A stretch of 64,000 bases of DNA from Diplolepis rosae (GCA_030998225.1 JAPYXD010000466.1:5001001-5065000); one strand, 5' to 3'; numbered from the stretch's first letter, positions 10,896-22,049 are shown. Notes: generated from the letters alone by a model not told the origin. Translations and numbers: made by a program.

Positions 10896-12969
10896 GATAG
10901 AACCACCGAGTTGGTCCTTGTTTTCTTTAAACGGCAGCTTCACGGTATACTCGCCAGTTTCAGAGTCGCGAGTATGGTTTTCACGGAAATGCAATTCTGC
11001 CGCGTTTTCTTCTTCTGACATAATTGGTTTTCGCGGACCCTCTTCGATTTCCCAAAACTTATTCATTTGAGTGTGAAGTAAGTTCATGGACAGGTTACAA
11101 ATCGTTTTCTTAGGGGTTTCTGTGCTTGGAATCGGTCCAGCAACTATCCATCCGAACACGGTTTTTTGCAAGACAGCTTCATTATTCAAAGGCACTCTAC
11201 CGACATTTAATAGTTTGTAGAAAAGTCGTGCACCGATGAGTGCGTCAACCGGGGCTGATTTATCAAAATCAAAATCTGCAAGACGAATGTTGGACGGAAT
11301 CGAAAGACGTTTTCTATTTATGCGGTTCGACGGTAATCGAGCTGATATGCATTCTACTAGCAAAAAGGTAAGATCAGCACTGAATTTGTTAAATCTTGAT
11401 TCGATAGTCGCGTTTGTTCTTTCATTGATACAAGAATTCATGTTGTTTATTCCTTCGACTGGGATTTCAAAGGGCTCGCGTTGCAGCTTTAGTTTGTTTG
11501 CAAATTCATAGGTCATAAAATTAGACTGAGAGCCAGCATCGAGCATAACTCTACACGCGTGACGGTTGCCTTGTTTATCTAAAACTTGAACTGTAGCAGT
11601 TGCTATGATCACGTCGTCATCAGAACAAACGTTTGCATTCACGGTAAGGGCGTTCGCCTTGATCGGCTGCGAAGTTTCTTTTGGTCGATGCAAGAGAGTG
11701 TGATGTTTGCCATTACATTCCTTGCATCGAGACGATAGACAATTGTTAATGGAATGATTAGACTTCAGGCAATTAAAACAAAGATTCGCTTTCTTAATTA
11801 TCTCGCTACGTTCATGGATTCCGGCATTAACGAGTTTTTCACAATTTTGAGTGAAATGCTCACCCTTGCAAAGGTGGCAAACTGCCTTGAATCGCGCCGC
11901 ATAAGACATAGTTGTATTATTCCCGTTTTTATGTGCGTGTAGGCGTTGATTTGCGTTGCGATTCCGATGATTAGAACGCGAGCTATTATTCGAAGATTCA
12001 GATGCCTTGCAAGCGGGTTCAAGGATCTTCCGACGATTATGTAAGAATTCTAATAATTCTTCCATTGTAGGCATGGTTTCGTTCCCTTGTATTTTTTCCT
12101 TCCATTTCAGGCGCGTTTGCTCATCTAATTTTGAAATTATCGCATAAATAGGAAATGCTTCCAGAAACGGATTGTTTAGTGCCTTCAAAGCGTGAAAGTG
12201 TTTTGAAGCGGTATCTAAAATTTCTCCTAGTTCGTTTGAGGAGCCCTTGGCACAATTGGGTAGTTCAAAGAAGGCTTTAATTCTATTATTAATAACCGCG
12301 GATGGATCATTATAATATTTTTCTAAAATTGACCATGCAACTGAGTAATTCGCGGCCGTGGTATCGAGGGATTCAATTTTTTCGGCTGCTTTGCCAATCA
12401 AACAGGATCGGAGGTATATTAATTTTTTTGTATCGCGGAAACCTTGATTTTCGAGAATAGCAGATCGGAAAGTATCTGAAAAACCGGGCCACTCTTCATA
12501 TTAGCCGCTAAATTGAGGTAGATGCATCGTAGGCAGTTTCACATGTGATTCACTTGTAACTGTTAACGGTGATGGGGCGATAGCATGCTGCGAATTTATA
12601 TCATTACCGGGTACTAAATTTCGATTTGTAATGAGAGGTTGAGGTTCATTTTCGCGGATGATTCTCTCGGCGTTAGTGATTGCTTGAATAATTATATCCT
12701 CAAAATCGCCTCGCGCTTGATATTCATTATCTACATGATCATCGTCAACTATCGTTTCTATTGCTGTTTGAATTTTATCAAATGATTTAAACACTTCTTT
12801 TATTTGCTCAAGTTCAGCCCTTAAGGTGGCAATATCGATTTGTTCGCTCGAAGATAGGAGGAAGCTTTGAAAATCGCGTGAATCTGGCTTTTAATGAACC
12901 GCACTGTCTGTTCAGAGCTCGCAAGTCGTCTTGCGGCTCATAGATTAACGTCTCGTCAACAGCCGACAT
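10884..12969 (-). pseudogene. gag: BEL/Pao gag and protease, with one frameshift and one stop
   Basis: Start chosen at the ATG at 12967-12969 (MSAVDETL...), the first start in the leader and typical of BEL gag. A frameshift near 12870 moves to the frame that then stays open except for a TAA at 12501. Two CCHC knuckles (CHLCKGEHFTQNC, CFNCLKSNHSINNC) and a third Cys/His cluster (CKECNGKHH) follow, and the aspartic protease site LDAGSQ lies at about 11530-11545. Gag would form the particle and package RNA; the protease would cut the polyprotein. The open part alone is 505 codons. Confidence 0.92.
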
Positions 12970-13827
12970 GTCGAAATAGAGCGTTTCGTTTACAGTTAGG
13001 ATAAATAATGTGGAATTTTAAATATGGGTAGGAGCTGTGACTATTGAGAAACTGACAGAGACTTACCCCTTGATGAGATTGGATCCAAGATGTACTCCTC
13101 GTTGACACCTCTGTTGTAAGGTTCGTCTGATATGCGGTTGCGTTAATATCAGCTATCACACTTTCTTGAGTCGAATAATTGTTCCCTTTCTTAGGATTCA
13201 CGCACTAGTATTTTCGTTTTGCGTTTATCACAGTTTACTATTGTTCCAGTTCCTGAATTGTGTTCACAAATAGCGTTTCCGAAACAAATGTCACTTTCAC
13301 GTTCAGTGAAATTGTATGTAGCCAAATAAATCCGGAAGGTATCCAAAACTCCTTGATCCGTATGGATGCGATTGATTGATGGACGTATTAATTTTGCCGA
13401 TATCCGGCTCGCAGGACCATATGTTTACGTTGAAAGCTTGTGTTTCTCTCGAATTAATCGTCTTTCGAAAGAATAAGCTTTATTTCACAACTCGTGTGAA
13501 ATATCATTTCTTTGTACCGAACAAGGATGTGAATGTAAATGAAAGGTGCACGTTAGTTCCATTTACTTAAGTTTCGGACTTATTAATTTATTTAGACTTG
13601 GTACATACAAAGGGGTGATATAAGATAGAATTACTTTTGTGCCGGGATGCAGATTTCGTTATTTACGTTGTGTACAAGAGTTTCATCCCAACTGACTCTC
13701 AGGTCAGGGTTTCGAAGGTACGTAGGTCATGCTTACTCTCAAGGTAGGAGGAGGAGGGATTTACAAACTTAGGTAGAAAAGAGTCTCAGAAACAACGATG
13801 ATTCATTTTACACCATTTTGGAATTGA
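12970..13827 (-). other. 5' leader of the BEL/Pao element
   Basis: About 860 bases between the 5' LTR and the gag start, long for a leader. Just inside the LTR (minus strand) the sequence starts TTCAATTCCAAAATGGTG, where a tRNA primer site is expected; I could not match it to a particular tRNA. Open frames here (for example 13201-12956) show no domain. Confidence 0.6.
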
Positions 13828-14189
13828 AGTCTACATAACCAAATATAGAATAGGGAAAGGGCAAAGCCTGCATTCCAGATGTGTTTGCAGTACCTGGTGA
13901 AGGGACTTTAAGCTACGGTTGTAAATAGGCAGGATGAGACATAATAGTTAAATTAAAAAAGTAGTACTAAGAGACTGAGCAAGTCTGTTTCGGCTTAAAG
14001 TAATAAATTATTCTCAAGGCTCGCCGTTTGCTTAATAATACTGCAGTTTTGGGAAAGTCACAGAGTAAAAAAGGGAAAAGGAAAAAATCAAAGCGAGTCG
14101 TTATAGAGAAAGTTAGAAACGTTGAAATTTCCCAAAAGATTGTCTTATAAAATATTTCTAGTACCATAAAAGATATGCTACGTTCAACA
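13828..14189 (-). repeat. 5' LTR of the BEL/Pao element
   Basis: Near-identical partner of 7350-7711. Because the genes run leftwards, this is the promoter-bearing LTR. I did not identify a TATA box with confidence. Confidence 0.95.
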
Positions 14190-14730
14190 GTAAATAAACA
14201 ACGTACTTATGAAACATTACATGCTTAATCACTTTTATTTATTAGAACGCTGTACAAACAATCTCATTATAAAAAATATCAAAAATAACTTATTAAAAAC
14301 TAAAGAACATTTTTTCAATACTTACAGACTAATCAATGTTTGGTTGATTATAGTGTTTAAGGTTGTATGTAAAAAAATCGATCTCTGGTAGAATTTTTAA
14401 AAAAAGGAGCTGATATTTAAATAGAATTATTATTTATATGCATACAAAAAACCAGTTCAAACAACACAACGTTGCCAAACGCCTTTCGTTATTTCAAAGA
14501 ACTTCAAGTTGATAAAAATAAACTTTATTTCACATAAAACATGAATTTGCTGGTATTTAATACTAAAACAAGACATTTACACTACACTTTATTGCACATC
14601 GATACGTAAATAGCGTAAAAAAAATCATATAATTTTTTTATCTAAGGTTGGTCACACTACCGAACGCCCGTGTATAAGCATAGGCATACCCCTCTTACCG
14701 CCTGCCCCGCAAGTGATCTACCCAACCTCC
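14190..14730. other. unassigned AT-rich DNA
   Basis: No recognisable gene. A short GC-richer patch at 14650-14730 directly precedes the 271-bp satellite. Confidence 0.4.
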
Positions 14731-15669
14731 TTAAATGGTCAAGTGCGACACTCGATAGACGAAAGATATACTTGTAGGTTATATTTTCCACTTCCATTTG
14801 GAAACGTACTTTTATGTATTGACTCGATCAAGCGTGTCACAGAATGTATTAAGGATGCGTTCTAAGTTTATGTTATGAGCTTTCCTTCTGGAATGCATAG
14901 ACCTAGGTGAAACATAATATAGTTTCTTGAACAAATATCTTAAATATTTACTTGTAGGTTGTGTTATTAATTTTTCGACGGAAACGTGCGTTCTTATTGA
15001 TTTAAATGGTCAGGTGCGACACTAGATAGACAAAAGATATATGTATAGGTTATGATTTCCGATTTCATTCGGAAATGTATTTTTATGGATAGACTCTCGA
15101 TCAAGCGTTACACAGAATGTATCAAGGACGTGTTTTGAGGTTATGTTATGAACTGTCTCTCTGGAATGCATAAATGTAGATAAAAGATAATATAGTTTCT
15201 TGAAACAATATCTGAAACATTGACTTATAGGTAATGTTATTATGTTTTCGATGGAAACGTGTTCTTATTGACGATTTAAAAGGTCAAGTGCGACACTCGA
15301 TAGACGAAAGATATTCTTGTAGGTTATGTTTTCCAATTTCATTCGGAAATGTATTTTTATGTATTGACACGATCAAGCGTTACACAGAATGTATTGAGAA
15401 TGTATTTTAAGGTTATGTTATGAACTTTCCTTCTGGAATGCATAGACCTAGGTGAAACATAGTATAGTTTCTTGAACAAATATTTTAAATATTTACTTGT
15501 AGGTTATGTTATTCATTTTTCAACGGAAACGTGTTCTTATCGATTTAAATGATCAAGTGCGACACTAGATAGACAAAAGATATATTTATAGGTTATGTTT
15601 TCAAATTTCATTCGGAAATGTATTTTTATGTATAGACACGATCAAGCGTTACACAGAATGTATGTATGT
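14731..15669 (+). repeat. 271-bp satellite, about 3.5 copies
   Basis: The word TTAAATGGTC(A)AGTGCGACAC recurs at 14731, 15002, 15276 and 15545 (spacings 271, 274, 269). Units also share 'acacagaatgtat' and 'ggaatgcatagacctagg'. The same satellite, in reverse orientation, reappears at 18318-18454 and 20857-21000 around the P-like transposon. Confidence 0.9.
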
Positions 15670-15787
15670 ATATTTGAATTAGAAGGTGTAGGAATAAATA
15701 CGATAATTTTATTTTTGAGTGATAAAAACTAGTAAAACATTATATACCTGTCATTTAAGGCGATGAAGTGGTTCACCATTTGCAGAA
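15670..15787 (+). repeat. left inverted arm of the 15.67-18.32 kb composite (F1-core half copy)
   Basis: These 118 bases match the reverse complement of 18200-18317 almost perfectly (both start ATATTTGAATTAGAAGGTG on their own outward strand). The arm is half of the F1 foldback core also found at 33922-34466 and 35986-36549. The outermost motif 'aattagaaggtgtaggaataaat' is repeated just inside, at 15790-15812. Confidence 0.85.
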
Positions 15788-15879
15788 TTAGAATTAGAAG
15801 GTGTAGGAATAAATTCATAATACTTGGCACGTTTGCATTGGCTTTAGGGTCCACAAATGAAAAGGTCTATTTAATCAGA

Positions 15880-15925
15880 CGTTTCGGCTCTGATCGGAGC
15901 CCTCATCAGTGATATTTATTAAAAT
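15880..15925 (-). other. Penelope-like 3' region motif
   Basis: On the minus strand the sequence CACTGATGAGGGCTCCGATC continues with AGAGCCGAAACGTC. A hairpin of this kind (CTGATGA...GAAACGTC) is, to my knowledge, typical of untranslated ends of Penelope-like elements in insects. It has the same orientation as the Penelope-like coding remnant at 17809-18052. Confidence 0.5.
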
Positions 15926-15984
15926 CTAGAAAATACAAAAAAAATGCTGTCACTAATTTCACATATTTTCTCTGAATAACTAGA

Positions 15985-17330
15985 GTACTAAACGTATTAT
16001 ACAAAAAAAGAGTACTTGATATATTAAATGAAGATCAAAGTTTGGATATATTCTTTGGTGCGAAGCGGAATGTAAGTAGTTCGGTCTAGACTATTAAGGC
16101 TATCTTTTGACTATTTTTTCCGAAACTATTTATAAACTATATATAAGAACATCCACATTTTTTTTATGTCTAGTCCATATTTTGACTGAACAACACATTT
16201 TTAAACTATTTCTAAAAAGTTCTTTAACATATTATACCAAAAGGGGGGTACTGGATATATTAAATGAAAAAGGAGGTTTGGATGTATTCTTTGGTGCGAG
16301 GCTAGATATAAAAGGCTGGTCTAGATCATTAAGGCTATCTTTTGGCTATTTTTTCTGAACTATTTTAAAAGTATTTATAAACCATATATAATAAATATTC
16401 ACATCTTTGCATGTCTAGTCCATATTTTGGCTGAACAACACATTTTTCAAATATTACTAAAGAATCATTTCACATATTATACAAAAAAGAGTACTTGATA
16501 TATAAGTGAAAAATGAAGGTTTGGATATGTTCTTTGGTGCGAGGCTAAATGTGAATAGCTTGTTTTAGACCATTAAGGCTATCTTTTGACTATTCTTTTC
16601 TGGAACTATTTTAAAACTTTTTATAAACTATATATAAAAAATATCCACATTTTTGAATGTCTAGTACATATTTTGACTGAACAACCCATTTTTAACCTAT
16701 TTGTAAGGAATTATTTAACATATTATACATAAAAGAGTAATTAATGTATTAAATGAAAAAGAAAGGTTTTGATATATTCTTTGGTGCGAGGCTGAATGTG
16801 AGTAGCTTGGTCTAGACCATTAAGCGTATCTTTTGACTATTTTTTCTGAAACTATTTTAAAACTATTTATAAACTATATGTAAGAAGTATTCACATTTTT
16901 GCATGTCTAGTCCATATTTTGACTGAACAACCCATTTTTAACTACTTCTAAAGAATTATTTATATTTGTGACTCTATTATCCTATACTTTAACCACTATA
17001 GGTTCTTTGGTGTGAAGCTGAATTCATTGAGACTATTAGGGATTCGTTTGAACTATTTTACCTAACTATTTTAAAACTATGTTGAAATATATATCAATAT
17101 TTTGGTATGTCCTATCCATAAACGTATCTACAGTGGATTCTTTGGTGTAGAGCTGAACGGAAAATTTGATCTAGACCAAGTGCTATTTTTGTACTCTTTT
17201 TTCTGAATACTATTTTGAACTATTTTGAACTATTTGAAAACTATTTCTCGGAAAATCTTAACATTTTTGAACTTATCTATAGTGGTATCTAGATAAATTC
17301 TTTGGAAGGGATCGCGGAAATTCTTTGAAA
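15985..17330 (+). repeat. degenerate tandem repeat of about 240 bp, about 5 copies
   Basis: TTCTTTGGTGCGA/TGTGA recurs at 16051, 16287, 16530, 16777 and 17003 (spacings 236, 243, 247, 226) and more weakly at 17138 and 17297. Units share 'ccattaaggctatcttttgactatttttt' and 'gtctagtccatattttgactgaacaac'. It lies inside the inverted composite, between the Penelope-like coding end and its 3' motif. Confidence 0.8.
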
Positions 17331-17808
17331 AAAATCTTAAGCTAAAAACTAGGTATCCAAATTTTCAGTCTTTACTGATATTGATTAAAATGTGACTAAC
17401 CTTCTATGTATGAAGTAGGGAATCCTTTTTCTTTGGTACAAAACTTTGATTAAACACAGAATTTTTCAACATTTTTTTCCCGATTTCTATGAAATATTTT
17501 AAGAAGACACATAATTTCTCACCAAACTCACTGTAAGGTGTTTTGTTTGTGACTGATTCCTGAATGTACGGAGAGGACAGTTAGGAGGAAAAATAAGCAG
17601 GCAAAGGTGGAGGGAAAAAATGTTTAAAAGGAAGGTTGTAAATTGTAACCGGAGTCCGAAAGGGTCAGCACGTTTCCAACAGATATGGATGAAATCTATG
17701 CATTTTCTACGTTGGGGAGAGAGTTGAGAAGAACAAAAAAAGAGTAATACCGTAAAAGGAAAGAACACTCCTCTGAAGCCAAATGCCCCAGAGAAATGTT
17801 TTTTACCT
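17331..17808. other. unassigned DNA between repeat array and Penelope-like remnant
   Basis: No recognisable coding. In the orientation of the Penelope-like remnant this would be its 3' untranslated region. Confidence 0.4.
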
Positions 17809-18052
17809 TTAATTTTTGCTATTTAGTAATGACATGTAGAAAACGGATAAATTGTCCGTGTCAGTTCTTTGGTTAATTGAATTTGGATTGCTGGCTATGT
17901 GTGTCATCTCTAAAATCATCCGTTTTTTGTAATTGTCGGCTCTGTCTACGATTTTTATATTGTCAAAGTTAAATGTGTGGTCTTGTTCCCATGCGTGTTT
18001 TGTCAAGGCAGTCCATTTGTCCGGAGGGTTGTAAACATCCCTCTTATGCTCG
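17809..18052 (-). pseudogene. Penelope-like element, C-terminal end of the GIY-YIG endonuclease region
   Basis: About 80 codons on the minus strand. HEHKRDVYNPPDKW is followed by ALTKHAWEQDHTFNFDNIKI, then DRADNYKKRMILEM and a final TDTDNLSVFY before the stop at 17809. The KHA...HTF.F...IVDR...RR.LEM order is that of the end of Penelope-like polyproteins, where an endonuclease follows the reverse transcriptase. The 5' side is cut at about 18053 by the F1-type foldback, so the reverse transcriptase is missing. Family assignment rests on motif memory. Confidence 0.7.
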
Positions 18053-18055
18053 TGG

Positions 18056-18317
18056 ATACAATAATTTTATTTTTCAGCAATAAACACTGGAAAAATATCA
18101 TATACCTGTCATTTACGGCAGTGCAGTGGTTCACAATTCGCGGAACGTCTCCACCGTCAAGGTTGAATATTGTTTTGAGTGAGACACAGCTACTTTTATC
18201 TCACTTCTGCAAACGGTGAACCACTGCATCGCCTTAAATAACAGGTATATAATGTTTTACTAGTTTTTATCGCTCAAAAATAAAATTATCGTATTTATTC
18301 CTACACCTTCTAATTCA
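18056..18317. repeat. F1-core foldback, copy c
   Basis: A palindromic unit with arms sharing 'tatacctgtcattta(c/a)ggc(a/g)' and 'gtggttcac', centred near 18165. The right arm is the inverted partner of 15670-15787. The core sequence (CACTGCACTGCCTT..., GGAACGTCTCCACC) is the same as in the two hairpin elements at 34 and 36 kb. Confidence 0.75.
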
Positions 18318-18454
18318 AATATCTATTCAACATATTTTTCAACGGCACATATATCGTAAACCTTAATAGATAGACAAAAATGGATGACATTTTTATCTAC
18401 AAGTAAATCTTTTCAAATGTTTTTCCAGAAACTTTATCATTTTTTATAAAGAAC
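18318..18454 (-). repeat. 271-bp satellite fragment, left flank of the P-like insertion
   Basis: Reverse-orientation satellite text is recognisable from 'tttttcaacgg' and 'ctacaagtaaat' to 'ccagaaactt', diverged from the 14.7-kb units. It ends with TAAAGAAC (18447-18454), the left copy of the 8-bp target duplication. The satellite resumes at 20857. Confidence 0.65.
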
Positions 18455-18690
18455 CAGCCCTCTGCAACTTAAAACTAAAAGTGGGCTGACTTTTGACTGG
18501 CGAGGGCATTAGTACTTAATGTGACCGAGCGCGGCACTGATAAGCTTTAGGGCCGACTAACTGTCAAATGCATGGCAAAACAGTAAAGATTTGAGGTCTT
18601 TTGATGTTTAGTAGTGTTTTTATCGTGTTTTTTGTTGAAAAAGTAAAGTGAATAGTTTTCTTGGTGTAAGGATATAAAAAACAATAAAAA

Positions 18691-18936
18691 ATGGTGAAGT
18701 GTATTGCCGTGAAGTGTGATTCTGGCTACAAAAATAAACGGAGTTCCGAGGAGCAAACTCGTCGATTTTTTTATGTGCCAAAAGATAAAAATTTAATTAA
18801 AAAATGGCAATGCGCAATTTTAAGAGACTATATCGAAGTCAAAGAAGGTCAAGCAGTTTGTGACAAACATTTTGCTGAAAGTGACATCATCCGCGAAAAA
18901 ACAATTATTGGTCCTGACGGAATTGTTTTGGGAACG
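18691..18936 (+). CDS. THAP-domain first exon of a P-element/THAP9-like transposase
   Basis: Eighty-two codons from the ATG at 18691 to a splice donor at 18937 (GGAACG|gtatgt), leaving phase 0. The C2CH zinc-finger ligands are visible: C4 and C9 in MVKCIAVKCDSGY, then C and H in AVCDKHF, with the usual W between them (IKKWQCAI) and RFFYVPKD in the THAP core. The tail SDIIREKTIIGPDGIVLG resembles the sequence that follows the finger in P/THAP9-type transposases. The domain would bind the element ends in the nucleus. No stop or frameshift occurs in the exon. Downstream exons were not found, so no complete transposase is made from this copy. Confidence 0.85.
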
Positions 18937-19119
18937 GTATGTATTTTTCGCATTCATTTTCTCTGTTGTATATTGTTTTGTTTATTGTGTACTTCTAATT
19001 CACAATCCCGCCGGATTCGCTAACAGAAATTAACGTGAAGCTATATTTTTACAAATATGATTCACATTTGGCTGAAATCATTTAATTTAAATTTAAATTT
19101 AAAATAAGAACAATCGAAA

Positions 19120-19692
19120 TTTCCAAGTTTAAGATAGTTATCACCCACGAAAATTAGACCTCAGGCAAAAATAGATCATTTTGCTTTCTAGAATACCAAT
19201 GTTATTATTGAAGGGCTATTTTGAAAGAGAAAAGATTATTTTACATGAAAAAAATTTGAAACACAGAAAAAATCCAATTCTTTTTCTTATCGCTTTTCGC
19301 TAAATTTTAAAAAATTATGCGATTCTAATGAATCATGAATCATTTTTTCAGAGAAAAGATTTCCCACAACTTTACCGTTTCTGATTTTTAAATATAAATT
19401 CTTTAATGGCTGAAAACATTAAAAAAAAATTTCCAAAACGAAATTTTTATAAACAAATTGCTAAATTTACTAATAATTTATTCATTTTCAAAAATTGGAA
19501 ATAGTTAAGTTGTAGGGAATCTTTTTCTCGAAAAACTTATTTGTAATTTATTAAAATCGCATAATTTTTTAAAATTTGGCGAAAAGCGATAAGAAAAAAA
19601 ATTGATTGATAAAATTATTTTTCTGTGTTTCAAATTTTATTCATGTAAAATAATCTTTTCTCTTTCAAAATAGCCCTTCAATAATAACAATA
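19120..19692. repeat. F3-family foldback inside the P-like element
   Basis: Arms of about 250 bp: left 'ccaatgttattattgaagggctattttgaaa...' and right '...tttcaaaatagcccttcaataataac', centred near 19415. The left end carries 'cacgaaaattagacctcaggcaaaaatag', also present at the outer end of the large F3 element at 49478-53812. The outermost part of the right arm is missing and is replaced by the 12-bp array. Confidence 0.8.
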
Positions 19693-19695
19693 TAT

Positions 19696-19870
19696 AGGAT
19701 CTGACATAGGATCCAACATAGGATCCTGTGTAAGATCTTATGCAAGATCCTATGTAGGAATTTGGCATAGGAACTCACATATGATCGTACATAAGATCTT
19801 ATATAGGATCCTATGCAGGATCCTATGTAAGGTCCTATATGAGATCCTATGTGGTATCCTACACAGGATT
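19696..19870 (+). repeat. 12-bp minisatellite, about 14 units
   Basis: Degenerate units of AGGATCCTATGT with a strict 12-bp step (one 13-bp unit). The unit is partly palindromic (AGGATCCT). The array starts exactly where the right arm of the F3 foldback breaks off. Confidence 0.85.
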
Positions 19871-20726
19871 TTTCAATAGGGTAAAAAATGTTTATAGACG
19901 AACGACTCGATTTAAAAGAATTGTGATAAACTTATTATTGTTATTGATGAAATTTTCTGTTATGTTTTATTGTTATGTTTTATTCACAATGTGATAATTA
20001 TTTTTTCATTATATGAGTGTTGAAATGCTTCTTGTATTTATTCTATATATTGTTTATCATAAAATACTACGAAGATTGGAATATGTTTACAAGAATTACA
20101 ATCTTGAAATTTTAAAATTGCCTTATTTATTATAAATCCTATATACATCCCTAATGTCTCTTGGTTATTGCTATTTTTATAATTGCAAAATATAATTTGT
20201 GTTAGTAAAAATAGTTCATCATGTTAAATAAATTTTAATAAACAGTTGAGTTAGTTAATTTACAACTACAGTTTAAAAAAATGCAATAACCAATTTAGAA
20301 TTTTGATTTTAAAAACCAACAATTTCCACACATTTATTTACTTCTCCCAATTACTATGACATAATTGAAATATATGAAAAACTAAATATTAATGTTTACT
20401 TTCACAAATAAATGTATTTATATTTGATTATAACTTATAATCATTGCACTAAAATTCATTAATATACTAATTATATTAATTTTTCGATTAATGACAATTT
20501 TATTGTGATTACTTCGCGTTTTATATTTATTTTATTCATATCATTAACTGGGACAAATTTTTCTTATTGCTTTCACTCCTACTTGATCGTTCAGAAAATC
20601 AATATATTTCACTTTTTTTCTCATATATTTTGTATTATTATATGCCAGAAACATTTAACTTTATTTTTCTGTAACAAAAAAAAACACGAAAAGGCAGTTT
20701 AAATTTTAAAAAAACATAAATATTTA
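19871..20726. other. interior of the P-like element, noncoding
   Basis: Very AT-rich, stops in all frames at short spacing, no transposase motifs. If P transposase exons were once here they are no longer visible. Confidence 0.5.
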
Positions 20727-20856
20727 CATTTTTGCCATGTATTTGAAAGCAAGTCGGCCCTAAAGGTAATCAGCGCCACCATTTCGCTTGGTGGTCGTGA
20801 TCCAACTCTCAGCCAACTTTTATTCTACAGGCCTCCAGAAGAGTAGCACTGGGCTG

Positions 20857-21000
20857 TAAAGAACTATGCATTCCAGAAGCAAAGTTCATAACATAACCTT
20901 AAAATACATTCTCAATACATTCTGTGTAACGCTTGATCGTGTCAATACATAAAAATACATTTGCGAATGAAATTGGAAGACATAACCTATAAATATATCG
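20857..21000 (-). repeat. 271-bp satellite fragment, right flank of the P-like insertion
   Basis: Begins with the second TAAAGAAC, then 'tatgcattccagaag', 'aaagttcataacataacc', 'acacattctgtgtaacgcttgatcgtgtc', all reverse-orientation satellite words. Joined to 18454 it restores one interrupted monomer. Confidence 0.85.
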
Positions 21001-21394
21001 TGGTTTTCTTAGTCTACGGTGAAACACGGCGTGAAATTCAACCCCCCCCCCCCCCCTTACCGTCATATAACATTTTCAATGTTTTAACTAAACGCTAAGG
21101 TTTAACGCCCCGCGATGTTAATCTGAAAGTCCGAACCTTTTATTTTTCTCGCGAATATTGTTAAATGAAATGAAGGTGAAAATGTAATGATTTCTTTTTC
21201 GATGATATCTTTTTTCTTGTGAATTGCCCAGAATATCATGCAATTTTTTTCTGTGACTTTAGGCCTTTTTTCTGCTTACGAAGGATGTGAAATCAGAAAA
21301 AAGGCTAAGTTCGTCAAGCGATGTGACTACATTTTTGCTATTTATAATTACTCTCGCATTACTTCCGCGTTGCCCAGAATATCATGCAATTTTT

Positions 21395-21810
21395 TTTATG
21401 TGCCTCCGGCGCGGAAACTCGTTTTTCCGTTACAGCTGAGAGTAACGGAATGTTGTGTATTCCGTTACAGAGGAATATAATTTAAAAATTGAACTGCGCA
21501 TGCGCATATAGTCTTACATCGGAGCAGAGTCTTCTTCTTATTCTTCTTCTTTTTCGTACAGCGTTAGCACCCTACTGACAAAGCCTTGTACATTTGAACT
21601 GCGCATGCTCTATTACAACAAGCTACTACTACACAAGATCGATAAAATCAAAATGGCTGTGACTAGTCGTGAAATATCAAGTGTAATGACTAGCGCCGCA
21701 AACAACTACAATTCTAAATTAGATGCGAGTGTACGCATAAAAACTCGTATCCGCACCGGAGTCATATAAAATAGAATATGGCCAATGCACACAATTGGGA
21801 GTTTCCACAT
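21395..21810 (+). repeat. A-family repeat with the beginning of B
   Basis: Inverted ends near TATGTGCCTCCGGCGCGGAA and, from the other side, TATATGACTCCGGTGCGGAT. The interior contains 'actgcgcatgcgc', 'cttcttcttattcttcttc' and a short frame MAVTSREISSVMTSAANNY that is conserved, with changes, in the two copies at 41.5-42.4 kb. It ends with the start of B ('aatatggccaatgcacacaatt'). Confidence 0.7.
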
Positions 21811-22049
21811 TTTTTTTTTATGATGAAAAAATGAAATTTGGGGGTCACTTTATCATACAAAATGTTTTTCTGAATTTTTTAGTTAATAATAAATTATTAA
21901 TGAGCGTTTGAAAAGTGTAAATTTTAAAATTTCCGAAAACGTTCCGGAAACAGCCGAATGCTTCCGATGATACGGTGACGTCACATCGTTGTATACGATC
22001 GCTCTGTGTCACATCTTTGTATAGAAGACCAATTGAAAATTGTATAAAA

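Larger units (their letters stand above)
7350..14189 (-). mobile_element. BEL/Pao LTR retrotransposon, about 6.84 kb
   Basis: Two LTRs of about 361 bp flank gag and pol on the minus strand in the order gag, protease, reverse transcriptase, RNase H, integrase, DUF5641-type tail. Both LTRs begin (minus strand) TGTTGAACGTAGC and end GGTTATGTAGAC. I count about eight substitutions between them, roughly 2 percent, so the insertion is fairly young, yet the coding region carries several stops and at least two frameshifts. I see no clear matching target duplication (left flank attgg, right flank gtaaa). No env-like ORF lies between pol and the 3' LTR. Confidence 0.95.
18455..20856 (+). mobile_element. 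P-element-like DNA transposon, 2402 bp, internally degenerate
   Basis: Direct evidence: a perfect 8-bp duplication TAAAGAAC at 18447-18454 and 20857-20864. Termini are CAGCCCTCTGC and, reading inward from the right, CAGCCCAGTGC. A longer subterminal inverted repeat pairs 18533-18583 with 20727-20777 (both contain TTTAGGGCCGACT and CATGGCAAAA). A THAP exon starts 236 bp from the left end. Known: P elements make 8-bp duplications and encode THAP-domain transposases, with the THAP exon first. hAT elements also make 8-bp duplications, but the THAP exon favours P. The catalytic exons are missing: 19100-19870 is occupied by other repeats and the remainder is noncoding. Confidence 0.85.
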
